Below are positions 51,921-64,000 of a stretch of 64,000 nucleotides of DNA, piece by piece. The notes under the pieces are model-generated. The model saw nothing but the letters and a program-made list of their open reading frames with translations, was not told where the DNA came from and did not search any database. How positions within the stretch are numbered: position 1 is the first letter of the stretch; each line of letters begins with the position of its first letter. Both the position numbers and the translations under genes were made by a program. The stretch is from contig NZ_CP022685.1 of the NCBI RefSeq assembly GCF_002556545.1, positions 6,612,001 through 6,676,000 on the forward strand, read 5' to 3'. This stretch comes from Streptomyces formicae (GTDB lineage Bacteria; Actinomycetota; Actinomycetes; Streptomycetales; Streptomycetaceae).

Positions 51921-53378
51921 TCAGGCGGAGACCAGCTCGGTCTCGCCCTCGCCCTTGCCCTCCGTGGCTGCCGCGTCCTTCTCGACGAGCGGGGACTTCG
52001 GCAGGACCGCGTACAGCACGGCGGCGATGACGATCGTGGCCAGCCAGCCCAGGCCGTGGCGGCCGATCCAGGACGTGGCCAGCGGGCCGCTGAACCAGTC
52101 GACCTTGGTGAAGAGCAGGCCCGCCACCAGGGCGATCGCCCAGGCGGTCATGGCCTGCCAGGCGAAGCCCGCCTTGTACCAGTAGGCGCTGGTGCGCTTG
52201 GTGTCCATCAGGGCGTCGCCGTCGTACGTCCTGCGGCGCAGCATGTCGATGCCGAAGACGCCGATCCAGGCGGAGAAGGCGACCGCGAGCAGCGTGAGGA
52301 AGGAGATGAACGAGCCCATGAAGCTCGTCGCCACGTTCATCAGGATGTAGCCGAAGATCAGGCTGATGACGGCGTTCACGCTGACCGCCCACGCGCGCGG
52401 GACCTTGATGCCGAGCGTCATCGCGGTGAAGCCCGCGGAGTACATCGACATCGAGTTGATCAGCAGCATGCCGATCAGGGCCATCAGCAGGTACGGCACC
52501 GCGATCCACATCGGGAGCAGCTCGCCGAGGAAGGAGACCGGGTCCTGTGCCGAGGACAGCTTCGGGTCGGAGACGGCCATCACCGCGCCCATCAGGACCA
52601 TCGGGACGACGACGATGCCCGCGCCGCCGATGGCGTGGCCGACGAGCGGCTTGTTCGACGCGGTGCGCGGCAGGTAGCGCGTGAAGTCGGGGCCCGTGGG
52701 CACCCAGCTGATGCCGCCCGCGGCGATCGTGCCGACGCCCGCGACCATCATCGCCGTGGAGCCCGCGGGCTTGTCGAAGACGGCCGACCAGTCGGTCTCC
52801 GCGAGGAGGTAGACCAGCACGAGCACGCTGAACGCGCCGAAGGCGTACGTCGACCAGGTGCTGCAGATGTGCAGGATCTTGCGGCCGAGGCCACTGATCA
52901 GGAAGGTGCAGGCGACGAAGGCGACCAGCGTGACGACGGTCAGCCAGGTGCTCGACTCCACGCCGAAGCAGATGTTCAGGACCGTCAGGATCGCGTACGC
53001 GCCCGTGACCGCGTTGATCGTCTCCCAGCCCCAGCGGGCGACCCAGATGAGCGCGCCGGGGAAGAGGTTGCCGCGCTGGCCGAAGACCGCGCGCGAGAGC
53101 GTCATGCCCGGCGAGCCGCCGCGCTTGCCCGCGATGGAGATCAGGCCGACCATGCCGTAGCTCAGCAGGGGCGAGACGAGCGCGACGACCAGGACCTGCC
53201 AGAAGTTCAGGCCGTTGGACACGATCAGGCCCGCGCCCATGGTGAGCAGCAGGACGCTGATGTTGGCCGCGACCCAGGTGGGGAACAGCTCGCGGGTCCG
53301 GCCCGTGCGCTCGGCGTCCGGGACGGGTTCAAGGCCGCGCGTCTCGAGGGCGCCTTCGGATTCGGCGGTGGTGCTCAT
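51921..53378 (-). CDS. NCS1-family nucleobase/allantoin-type permease
   Basis: This 485-residue membrane transporter of the nucleobase:cation symporter-1 family has about 12 helices, e.g. ELFPTWVAANISVLLLTMGAGL near the start. Family features include GSPGMTLSRAVFG and FPGALIWVARWGWETINA. WVPTGPDFTRYLPR resembles members moving cytosine, purines, allantoin or hydantoins. The exact substrate cannot be assigned. ATG 53378. It is divergent from ftsY. Confidence 0.9.
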   Translation of the reverse strand: MSTTAESEGALETRGLEPVPDAERTGRTRELFPTWVAANISVLLLTMGAGLIVSNGLNFWQVLVVALVSPLLSYGMVGLISIAGKRGGSPGMTLSRAVFGQRGNLFPGALIWVARWGWETINAVTGAYAILTVLNICFGVESSTWLTVVTLVAFVACTFLISGLGRKILHICSTWSTYAFGAFSVLVLVYLLAETDWSAVFDKPAGSTAMMVAGVGTIAAGGISWVPTGPDFTRYLPRTASNKPLVGHAIGGAGIVVVPMVLMGAVMAVSDPKLSSAQDPVSFLGELLPMWIAVPYLLMALIGMLLINSMSMYSAGFTAMTLGIKVPRAWAVSVNAVISLIFGYILMNVATSFMGSFISFLTLLAVAFSAWIGVFGIDMLRRRTYDGDALMDTKRTSAYWYKAGFAWQAMTAWAIALVAGLLFTKVDWFSGPLATSWIGRHGLGWLATIVIAAVLYAVLPKSPLVEKDAAATEGKGEGETELVSA

Positions 53379-53575
53379 GGGGGTGGTCCGTGCCTCTCGC
53401 TCGGCTCGCAACGTCGCGATCCGTCGGTGGGGTTGATCGCGTTGGACTCTACGCGCGTTGATGCGGCGAGCTCCATCGTACTTTAGTCCGAGTAAACCCC
53501 TCCCGAGGCATATGTTCTTTGGAGGAACACACAATCTGGGCCTCCACCGGGGCCATGGCCGATACTGGGTGGGTT

Positions 53576-54808
53576 ATGGAAATCGTCATCCTTGCTGTAG
53601 TCATCGCCGTGGTCGTGATCGGCGCGCTCGGCGGGCTCGTGATCGGCAGCCGCAAGAAGAAGCAGCTGCCCCCGCAGGCCCCGTCCGGCACGCCCACCAT
53701 CACCGCCCCTTCCGCCGAGCCTCAGGTCGGCGACGAGGCCGAGACGCCGCGCGACGAACCGCGCCGCACGATCGAGGAGGTGGAACTCCCGCTCGTCGAG
53801 CCCTCGGCATCCGCCCCGGTCGTCGAGGAGCCGGTCGTCGAGGCGCCGGCCGCGCCGGAGATCGAGACCCCCGAGCCCACCGCCGGACGTCTGGTCCGGC
53901 TGCGCGCCCGGCTCTCCCGCTCGCAGAACGCGCTCGGCAAGGGGCTGCTCACGCTGCTGTCCCGCGAGCACCTCGACGAGGACACCTGGGAGGAGATCGA
54001 GGACACGCTCCTCACCGCCGACGTCGGCGTCGCCCCCACCCAGGAGCTCGTCGAGCGCCTCCGCGAGCGCGTGCGCGTGCTCGGCACCCGTACACCGGAC
54101 GAGCTGCGCACGCTGCTGCGCGAAGAGCTCGTCGCGCTGCTCGGTACGGGCGAGGGCACCGACTTCGACCGCGCGGTCAAGACCGAGTCGGGCCTGGAGA
54201 CCCCGGGCATCGTGATGGTCGTCGGCGTCAACGGCACCGGCAAGACCACCACCACGGGCAAGCTCGCGCGCGTGCTCGTCGCCGACGGCAAGTCCGTCGT
54301 CCTCGGCGCCGCCGACACCTTCCGCGCCGCCGCCGCCGACCAGCTGCAGACCTGGGGCGAGCGCGTCGGCGCCCGCACGGTCCGCGGCCCCGAGGGCGGC
54401 GACCCCGCGTCGATCGCCTTCGACGCGGTCAAGGAGGGCATCGCGGACGGCGCGGACGTCGTCCTCATCGACACCGCGGGCCGCCTGCACACCAAGACCG
54501 GCCTGATGGACGAGCTCGGCAAGGTCAAGCGCGTCGTCGAGAAGCACGCCCCGCTGGACGAGGTCCTCCTCGTGCTCGACGCCACGACCGGACAGAACGG
54601 CCTGGTGCAGGCGCGGGTCTTCGCCGAGGTCGTCGACATCACGGGCATCGTCCTGACCAAGCTCGACGGCACCGCCAAGGGCGGCATCGTCGTCGCGGTC
54701 CAGCGCGAGCTGGGCGTCCCGGTCAAGCTCGTGGGCCTCGGCGAGGGCGCGGACGACCTGGCGCCGTTCGAGCCCGAGGCGTTCGTGGACGCGCTCATCG
54801 GGGACTAG
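53576..54808 (+). CDS. ftsY: Signal recognition particle receptor FtsY
   Basis: This 410-residue SRP receptor GTPase starts with a membrane helix (MEIVILAVVIAVVVIGALGGLVIG). An acidic Glu/Pro linker of about 100 residues leads to the NG domain. GTPase motifs are GVNGTGKTTTTGKLA (from about 217), DTAGRLHTK and TKLDGTAKGG. An N-terminal transmembrane anchor is typical of actinobacterial FtsY. Its partner Ffh is encoded at the right end of the window. Confidence 0.97.
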   Translation: MEIVILAVVIAVVVIGALGGLVIGSRKKKQLPPQAPSGTPTITAPSAEPQVGDEAETPRDEPRRTIEEVELPLVEPSASAPVVEEPVVEAPAAPEIETPEPTAGRLVRLRARLSRSQNALGKGLLTLLSREHLDEDTWEEIEDTLLTADVGVAPTQELVERLRERVRVLGTRTPDELRTLLREELVALLGTGEGTDFDRAVKTESGLETPGIVMVVGVNGTGKTTTTGKLARVLVADGKSVVLGAADTFRAAAADQLQTWGERVGARTVRGPEGGDPASIAFDAVKEGIADGADVVLIDTAGRLHTKTGLMDELGKVKRVVEKHAPLDEVLLVLDATTGQNGLVQARVFAEVVDITGIVLTKLDGTAKGGIVVAVQRELGVPVKLVGLGEGADDLAPFEPEAFVDALIGD

Positions 54809-54847
54809 GGAATCCGCCGGACGCCCGGCGCTCCCGTCGTACGCAAG

Positions 54848-54886
54848 AAGGGCCCCCTCGCACGGTGCAGGTGCGAGGGGGCCCTT
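54848..54886. terminator. Terminator between ftsY and Prim-Pol protein gene
   Basis: A perfect 16-bp stem (54848-54863 with 54871-54886) has a 7-base loop. It lies between convergent genes. Confidence 0.9.
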
Positions 54887-54911
54887 CCGTTCCACGGTGG
54901 TCGGGGCGGCG

Positions 54912-55574
54912 CTACGCGGGGGAGCGGTGGGCCACGTACGCCAGGGTGCCCAGGAGCAGACGGGCCTCCGGCGGGTGGGTCGCGGAGTCGAGGTCGGGCG
55001 GGCGCAGCCAGCGGACCGGGCCGAGGCCGCCCCGGTCGGACGGCGGCGCCGTGATGTGGTCGCCGGGGCCCAGGCCGTGCAGGTCGAGGGCCGCGTCGTC
55101 CCAGCCCATGCGGTAGAGCAGCTGGGGGAGTTCGGTGGCGGCGCCGGGGGCGACGAAGAACTGCGCCCGGCCGTCCGGCGTGACCGTCACGGGACCCAGG
55201 GGAAGGCCCATCCGCTCCAGCCGCACGAGCGCCCGCCGCCCCGCGGTCTCCGCCACCTCGATCGCGTCGAAGGCGCGACCCACGGGCAGCAGTACCGAGG
55301 CGCCGGGGAACTGGGCCCAGGCGTCCGTCACTTCGTCGAGCGTGGCCCCGGCGGGGACCTCAGGGGCGAAGTCGAGCGGGTGGGCGCCGGGGGCCGCGCA
55401 CGCCGCGCTGCCGCACGAACAGGCGCCGTCGAGCGCCCGGGCGCCGGGCACCGCGGTCCATCCCCACAAGCCGGTGTACTCCGCCACCGTGGTGCGGTCC
55501 GACGCGCGGGCGCGTCGCCGTGATCCGGTCCGGGGCTTGTCGGTTCCCCGGATGCCGCCGATCGTGAAGCCCAT
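54912..55574 (-). CDS. Bifunctional DNA primase/polymerase (Prim-Pol) N-domain protein
   Basis: This 220-residue protein resembles the Prim-Pol domain of actinomycete genomes: YTGLWGWTAVPGARAL, a small Cys cluster CSCGSAACAAPGAHPL, ATLDEVTDAWAQFPGASVLLPVGRAFDAIEV and WDDAALDLHGLGPGDHITAPPS. It lacks the acidic DxD catalytic pair I would expect of an active primase. A regulatory or structural role is therefore possible. It lies between ftsY and nsdA as in other Streptomyces. Confidence 0.78.
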   Translation of the reverse strand: MGFTIGGIRGTDKPRTGSRRRARASDRTTVAEYTGLWGWTAVPGARALDGACSCGSAACAAPGAHPLDFAPEVPAGATLDEVTDAWAQFPGASVLLPVGRAFDAIEVAETAGRRALVRLERMGLPLGPVTVTPDGRAQFFVAPGAATELPQLLYRMGWDDAALDLHGLGPGDHITAPPSDRGGLGPVRWLRPPDLDSATHPPEARLLLGTLAYVAHRSPA

Positions 55575-56031
55575 GCCCCCTCCAACGGGTCGAGCGTGCC
55601 GCGGTTACGTGACGGAATCGGATCGTGACCCTCTGTCTTCATGACGGCGCCCGGTGGTCTCGCGGGTGGTGCGCCCGGTGTCATGCGCCCCGGCGCACTC
55701 CGCTCCGCCCACTTTCTGTCGTCCCATGTCAAGTGAATCGCTTGTAGCGGCAAGGGAGTTCATTCGAAGGGGTGGCGAATGGTGGCGTTTCCGCAATCGC
55801 CCTCGCCGGAGGGGTGATCGTAGGATTACTTTCAGTGCACGACCCCGGGAGTTCTGGCACCCGTGGGTATGCCGGAGGCAAGTCGGTTTCCTGTTCGATG
55901 GGTGACATTCACCGGACGGATGGCCGCAAGTAGCGGCATTCTGTTAGGGCTTGGCGTGGACGATGCGCGGCCGGTGGGCAGTACACAGGCGTGGACAGCG
56001 CACAGAAGTCTTGAAGGATGGGGGCGTTCCA
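55575..56031. other. Intergenic region upstream of nsdA
   Basis: This is 457 bases without a supported gene, between divergent genes. It contains TAGGAT (55821-55826), a candidate -10 without a clear -35, and a 13-bp dyad GGTGA-CAT-TCACC (55901-55913). It also has a small GCCGC/GCGGC hairpin near 55923-55937. Short reading frames here have no supporting features. Confidence 0.5.
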
Positions 56032-59467
<3,436 letters not shown>

Positions 59468-59560
59468 GGCGGTAGGGCGTCGGGGCGGTGGGTCGGGTGG
59501 GGTCGGGTGGGGTCGAACGGGACTGAGCTGGGCTGAGCTGGACTGAACAGGAGCTGCTGG

Positions 59561-62044
59561 GTGACGCGTGTGGACGTACGAACCGAATCGGAAGCGGAAG
59601 ACTCCGGACCCAGCGGCTACGCGGCGGCCCGGCTGCGGCTCCTCCACGAGGGGACGCGGTCAGGGCCGCCGCGCCGTGCCGCCCTCTCCGACCTCACGGA
59701 CGAGTGGCTGACGGGGCTCTTCACCGCCGCCGAGGTGTCCAGGGGCGTCTCCCTGGTCGCCGTCGGCGGCTACGGGCGCGGCGAGCTCTCCCCGCGCAGC
59801 GATCTCGACCTGCTGCTCCTGCACGACGGCAGCGCGGACGGCGCCCGGCTCGCCGCTCTCGCGGACCGCCTCTGGTACCCGATCTGGGATCTCGGACTCG
59901 CCCTCGACCACTCCGTCCGTACGCCGAACGAGGCGCGCGGGACCGCGGGCGACGACCTCAAGGTGCACCTCGGGCTCCTGGACGCGCGGCACGTTGCGGG
60001 GGACCCCGGGCTCACCGCGGGGCTGCGCACCACGGTCCTCGCCGACTGGCGCAACCAGGCCCCGAAGCGGCTGCCCGAGCTGCGGGAACTGTGCGAGGAA
60101 CGGGCCGAGCGGCAGGGCGAGTTGGGCCACCTCCTCGAACCCGACCTGAAGGAGGCGCGGGGCGGACTGCGGGACGCCACCGCGCTGCGTGCCGTCGCCG
60201 CCTCCTGGCTCGCCGACGCGCCCCGCGAAGGGCTCGACGAGGCACGGCGGCGGCTGCTCGACGTGCGCGACGCGCTGCACCTCGCCACGGGCCGGGCCAC
60301 CGACCGGCTCGCCCTCCAGGAGCAGGACCAGGTCGCCGCCGAACTCGGGCTGCTCGACGCGGACGCGTTGCTGCGCCAGGTGTACGAGGCCGCGCGCGTC
60401 GTGTCGTACGCCAGTGATGTCACCTGGCGCGAGGTCGGGCGGGTGCTCAGGGCGCGGGGCGCGAGGCCGCGGCTGCGGGCCATGCTCGGTGGTCGCGGGG
60501 CGGCGCTCGGTGGTCGCTCGGCGGTCGCCGCCGAGCGGTCGCCGTTGGCCGAGGGCGTCGTGGAGCACGACGGGGAGGCCGTTCTCGCGCGGACCGCCAA
60601 GCCCGAACGGGACCCGGTGCTTCCGCTGCGGGCCGCCGCGGCAGCGGCGCAGGCCGGGCTCCCCCTGTCCCTGCACGCGGTGCGGCGGCTCGCGGCCTCG
60701 GCCGGGCCCCTGCCCACGCCCTGGCCCGCCGAGGCGCGGGAGCAGCTCGTGACGCTGCTCGGCGCGGGGCGGCCCACCGTGCAGGTGTGGGAGGCGCTGG
60801 AGGCCGAGGGGCTCATCACGCGGCTGCTGCCCGACTGGGAGCGGGTGCGGTGCCGCCCCCAGCGCAACGCCGTCCACACGTGGACGGTCGACCGTCATCT
60901 GGTGGAGACGGCGGTGCGCGCCGCGGAGCTCACCCGGCGGGTGGGGCGGCCCGATCTGTTGTTGGTCGCGGCGCTGCTGCACGACATCGGGAAGGGGTGG
61001 CCGGGGGATCACTCCGTGGCCGGGGAGATCATCGCCCGCGATGTCGCCGCGCGGATCGGGTTCGACCCGGGCGATGTGGCCGTCCTGGCGTGCCTCGTGC
61101 GGCACCACCTGCTTCTCGTCGAGACCGCCACGCGGCGGGACCTCGACGATCCCGCGACGGTGCGGGGTGTCGCGGACGTGGTCGGGTCCGTGGGGACGCT
61201 GGAGCTGCTGCACGCCCTGACCGAGGCGGACGCGCTCGCGACCGGGCCCGCGGCGTGGTCCGCGTGGCGCGGGGCGCTGGTCGCCGACCTGGTGAAGCGG
61301 GTGGGGGCGGTGCTCTGCGGGGACGAGCCGGCGGAGCCGGTGGACGTGGCGCCGACGGCCGAGCAGGAGCGGCTCGCGGTGGAGGCGGTACGGACGGGTG
61401 GGCCGGTGCTTGCGCTGCGGGCCAGGACGGAGGGGGACCCCGGGGCTGCGGCCGCGGAGCCGTTGGGCGTCGAGTTGCTGATCGCCGTGCCGGAGCAGGA
61501 CGGGGTGCTTTCGGCGGTGGCCGGGGTGCTGGCGCTGCATCGGCTCGCGGTGCGGACCGCCGAGCTCCGGTGGGTGGCGTCGCCGGTCGGGGCCGAGGGA
61601 GGCGGGGGTGTGCTGTTGCTGAACTGGCGGGTCGCCGCCGAGTACGGGTCGTTGCCCCAGGCGGCTCGGTTGCGGGCGGATCTGGTGCGGGCGCTCGACG
61701 GATCGCTGGACATCGCGGCACGCCTCGCGGAACGGGACGCGGCGTATCCGCGGCGGCGGGGGACGGTGGCGCCGGCGGCTCGGGTCTCGGTGGCATCGGC
61801 GGGCTCGTCACGGCTCGCGACGGTGATCGAGGTGCGAGCGCAGGACGCGCCGGGGCTGCTGCATCGGATCGGGCGGGCGTTGGAGGCGGCGGGGGTGGTG
61901 GTGCGGAGTGCGCATGTGTCGACGTTGGGGGCCAATGCGGTGGATGCGTTTTATGTGACGGGGGTTGATGGGGTGCCGTTGGAGGGGGAGCGGGCTGTGG
62001 GGGTGGCTCGGGGGGTGGAGGGGGTGTTGTCGTCGCGGGAGTGA
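59561..62044 (+). CDS. glnD: PII adenylyl/uridylyl-transferase GlnD
   Basis: This 827-residue bifunctional sensor modifies and demodifies GlnK. The nucleotidyltransferase motif is GGYGRGELSPRSDLDLLLLHDG (about 68-89). The HD phosphohydrolase domain has LLHDIGKGWPGDHS. C-terminal ACT-like segments end with APGLLHRIGRALEAAGVVV. GTG 59561 follows a GGAG; GTG 59570 is in frame. Codon usage shifts toward G-ending codons over the last third. Confidence 0.95.
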   Translation: MTRVDVRTESEAEDSGPSGYAAARLRLLHEGTRSGPPRRAALSDLTDEWLTGLFTAAEVSRGVSLVAVGGYGRGELSPRSDLDLLLLHDGSADGARLAALADRLWYPIWDLGLALDHSVRTPNEARGTAGDDLKVHLGLLDARHVAGDPGLTAGLRTTVLADWRNQAPKRLPELRELCEERAERQGELGHLLEPDLKEARGGLRDATALRAVAASWLADAPREGLDEARRRLLDVRDALHLATGRATDRLALQEQDQVAAELGLLDADALLRQVYEAARVVSYASDVTWREVGRVLRARGARPRLRAMLGGRGAALGGRSAVAAERSPLAEGVVEHDGEAVLARTAKPERDPVLPLRAAAAAAQAGLPLSLHAVRRLAASAGPLPTPWPAEAREQLVTLLGAGRPTVQVWEALEAEGLITRLLPDWERVRCRPQRNAVHTWTVDRHLVETAVRAAELTRRVGRPDLLLVAALLHDIGKGWPGDHSVAGEIIARDVAARIGFDPGDVAVLACLVRHHLLLVETATRRDLDDPATVRGVADVVGSVGTLELLHALTEADALATGPAAWSAWRGALVADLVKRVGAVLCGDEPAEPVDVAPTAEQERLAVEAVRTGGPVLALRARTEGDPGAAAAEPLGVELLIAVPEQDGVLSAVAGVLALHRLAVRTAELRWVASPVGAEGGGGVLLLNWRVAAEYGSLPQAARLRADLVRALDGSLDIAARLAERDAAYPRRRGTVAPAARVSVASAGSSRLATVIEVRAQDAPGLLHRIGRALEAAGVVVRSAHVSTLGANAVDAFYVTGVDGVPLEGERAVGVARGVEGVLSSRE

Positions 62045-62681
62045 GGTTGCTGGCGGGGGCGCCTTGGGCGGGGGGTGCGCCTTGGGTTCGGTTGTGGGGC
62101 GGGGCCGCGGGGGTATGTGCGTACTCGCCGTCCCAGAGCATTGCTAATGGGTTTGCTTCCGTGCCTCGTTCACTGATGTGCTCCGTGCGCACATACCCCC
62201 ACGTCCCCTCGGCCGCGCTCGCGGCTGCGGCCCGGCGGGGGCGGGCCCCTTCAGGGGCGCGGGGAACTGCGCGAACCCCCGTGTGCCGCCGCGCCGGGCG
62301 TGGGGATGATGCCGCCACCTCCCCCACGCACCTCGCGCGGTGGTGGTGGGGGAGAGGCCGCCGCCTCCCCCACCCGCCCTCGCGCGGTGGTGGCGGGGGA
62401 GAAGCCGCCACCTCCCCCACCCACCCCGCGCGGTGGCCCCTTCAGGGGCGCGGGGAACTGCGCAAAACCCCCGTGTGCCGTCGCGCCAGACGTGGGGAAG
62501 AGGCCCCCACCTCCCCCACCCACCCGGCAGGGCCCCGCGCGAAACCCCGGGGCGCCGCGCCCTGTGCCCACGGTGCCGAGAAAGGGAAGTCCCGCCCAGA
62601 GCCCCAGGCACTGGCACGTGGCGGATACTCTGGAAAGCGACCTGTCAGCCCGCCCCCCAGATCCGAGGATTCGCGACCGCC
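62045..62681. repeat. Repeat-rich intergenic region between glnD and ffh
   Basis: These 637 bases hold no credible gene. Contents: (a) a 13-bp inverted repeat, GGGGGTATGTGCG (62109-62121) with its complement at 62188-62200; (b) an ~89-base direct repeat at 62244-62332 and 62435-62524, starting GGCCCCTTCAGGGGCGCGGGG; (c) two tandem 47-base units at 62333-62379 and 62380-62426, then a truncated third, each folding into a GGTGGGGGAG/CTCCCCCACC-type hairpin. The element in (b) resembles a dispersed intergenic repeat familiar from Streptomyces genomes. It may act as a terminator cluster. Confidence 0.8.
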
Positions 62682-64000
62682 GTGTTCGATACTCTCTCCG
62701 ACCGCCTCGCAGCGACATTCAAGAACCTCCGGGGCAAGGGCCGCCTGTCCGAGGCGGACATCGACGCCACGGCGCGCGAGATCCGCATCGCCCTGCTCGA
62801 GGCGGACGTCGCCCTTCCCGTGGTCCGCGCCTTCATCAAGCAGATCAAGGAGCGCGCGGCCGGCGCCGAGGTCTCCCAGGCGCTCAACCCCGCCCAGCAG
62901 GTCATCAAGATCGTCAATGAGGAGCTCATTGGCATTCTGGGCGGCGAGACCCGGCGCCTGCGGTTCGCGAAGACCGCGCCGACGGTCATCATGCTCGCGG
63001 GTCTGCAGGGTGCGGGTAAGACGACCCTCGCGGGCAAGCTCGGCCTCTGGCTGAAGAGCCAGGGCCACTCCCCGCTCCTCGTCGCGTGCGACCTCCAGCG
63101 GCCGAACGCCGTGAACCAGCTGAGCGTGGTCGCCGAGCGCGCGGGCGTCGGCGTCTACGCCCCGCAGCCGGGCAACGGCGTCGGCGACCCGGTGCAGGTG
63201 GCCAAGGACTCCATCGACTTCGCCAGGACCAAGCAGTACGACGTCGTCGTCGTCGACACCGCGGGTCGCCTCGGCATCGACCAGGAGCTCATGCAGCAGG
63301 CCGCGGACATCCGCGACGCGGTCAGCCCCGACGAGGTCCTGTTCGTCGTCGACGCGATGATCGGTCAGGACGCGGTCAACACCGCCGAGGCATTCCGGGA
63401 CGGCGTCGGCTTCGACGGCGTGGTCCTGTCGAAGCTCGACGGTGACGCCCGAGGCGGTGCCGCGCTCTCGATCGCGCAGGTCACCGGGCGCCAGATCATG
63501 TTCGCGTCGAACGGCGAGAAGCTCGACGAGTTCGACGCGTTCCACCCGGACCGCATGGCGTCCCGCATCCTCGGCATGGGCGACATGCTCACGCTGATCG
63601 AGAAGGCCGAGCAGACCTTCTCGCAGCAAGAGGCCGAGAAGATGGCCTCGAAGCTCGCCTCCAAGAAGGGGCAGGACTTCACGCTTGACGACTTCCTGGC
63701 CCAGATGGAGCAGGTCAGGAAGATGGGCAGCATCAGCAAGCTGCTCGGAATGATGCCCGGCATGGGGCAGATCAAGGACCAGATCAACAACCTCGACGAG
63801 CGCGACGTCGACCGCACGGCCGCCATCATCAAGTCGATGACGCCCGGCGAGCGCCAGGAGCCGACGCTCATCAACGGCTCGCGGCGTGCGCGCATCGCCA
63901 AGGGCTCGGGCGTCGAGGTCAGCGCCGTCAAGAACCTGGTGGAGCGGTTCTTCGAGGCGCGGAAGATGATGTCCCGCATGGCCCAGGGCGGCGGCATGCC
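62682..64000 (+). CDS. ffh: Signal recognition particle protein Ffh (3' end beyond window)
   Basis: This is the SRP54 GTPase that binds signal peptides and 4.5S RNA and targets nascent chains to FtsY. About 440 residues are visible: the N domain (VFDTLSDRLAATFKNLRGKG), then the G domain with LQGAGKTTLAGKL, DTAGRLGIDQ and SKLDGDARGG. The Met-rich M domain follows (LLGMMPGMGQ, then KMMSRMAQGGGM), where the window ends. Start GTG 62682, with only a weak distant GAGGA. Confidence 0.96.
   Translation, partial: MFDTLSDRLAATFKNLRGKGRLSEADIDATAREIRIALLEADVALPVVRAFIKQIKERAAGAEVSQALNPAQQVIKIVNEELIGILGGETRRLRFAKTAPTVIMLAGLQGAGKTTLAGKLGLWLKSQGHSPLLVACDLQRPNAVNQLSVVAERAGVGVYAPQPGNGVGDPVQVAKDSIDFARTKQYDVVVVDTAGRLGIDQELMQQAADIRDAVSPDEVLFVVDAMIGQDAVNTAEAFRDGVGFDGVVLSKLDGDARGGAALSIAQVTGRQIMFASNGEKLDEFDAFHPDRMASRILGMGDMLTLIEKAEQTFSQQEAEKMASKLASKKGQDFTLDDFLAQMEQVRKMGSISKLLGMMPGMGQIKDQINNLDERDVDRTAAIIKSMTPGERQEPTLINGSRRARIAKGSGVEVSAVKNLVERFFEARKMMSRMAQGGGM

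Noticed and set aside
62244..62524. Possible CRISPR array
   Set aside because: The repeats are long, self-complementary and nearly contiguous, with no unique spacers of regular length and no cas genes nearby.
62041..63054. Plus-strand open frame over the glnD-ffh gap, and minus frames opposite it
   Set aside because: The frames arise from repeat DNA and an out-of-frame reading of ffh, and the composition is Arg/Pro/Gly-rich without domains.

Overview
The window is high-G+C actinobacterial chromosome. Gene content, GTG/TTG starts and gene order point to Streptomyces. The order of core genes (paired conservons, gltX, ndgR-leuCD, hupS, gpsA-ddl, thiL-thiD, rpmB, recG-rsmD-coaD, rpmF-rnc-mutM, smc, ftsY, nsdA, amtB-glnK-glnD, ffh) matches what I remember of the Streptomyces coelicolor core. 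No search was run to confirm this.

Layout. 1-10.2 kb (minus strand): two tandem conservons, each cvnA-B-C-D (nitrate/nitrite-sensing-type histidine kinase, roadblock protein, DUF742 protein, small GTPase). The left one is cut by the window edge, and a terminator separates the two. 10.6-14.1 kb: a small orphan protein, a fumarylacetoacetate-hydrolase-family enzyme, gltX and a HAD hydrolase. 14.2-14.7 kb: five tRNA genes, Gln-Glu-Glu-Gln-Glu. 14.7-16.0 kb: a MerR regulator divergent from a DUF4188 protein across a double operator. 16.1-19.0 kb: ndgR divergent from leuCD. 19.2-25.3 kb: hupS, cofC, a PlsC-type acyltransferase, gpsA, ddlA, a DUF3515 lipoprotein and an AsnC-type ligand-binding protein. 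25.5-27.3 kb: thiL-thiD. 27.3-31.6 kb: an FAD monooxygenase and a large SARP-type regulator, which look inserted between thiD and rpmB. 31.7-41.4 kb: rpmB, a DhaL/FakA-type protein, recG, rsmD, coaD, a coiled-coil protein, DUF177, rpmF and rnc. 41.4-45.3 kb: mutM, an HxlR/quinone-reductase pair, a CAP-domain secreted protein, acylphosphatase and a small coiled-coil gene. 45.5-53.4 kb: smc, glcP, an LLM flavin enzyme and an NCS1 permease. 53.5-64 kb: ftsY, a Prim-Pol-domain protein, nsdA, amtB-glnK-glnD, a repeat-rich gap and the 5' part of ffh.

The most striking feature is inside recG. Its Walker A motif is split between Lys and Thr by a 338-residue in-frame intein. The intein starts with Ala and has the Trp/Cys/Thr (WCT) signature of class 3 inteins. 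It also carries two intact LAGLIDADG motifs. Splicing would have to occur to produce a working RecG.

Other functional links: GltX sits beside tRNA genes for Glu and Gln, both expected substrates of a non-discriminating GluRS. NdgR faces leuCD across a dyad. A GlnR-type box precedes amtB-glnK-glnD, the ammonium-transport and PII-signalling operon. FtsY and Ffh, the two SRP GTPases, bracket the right part of the window.
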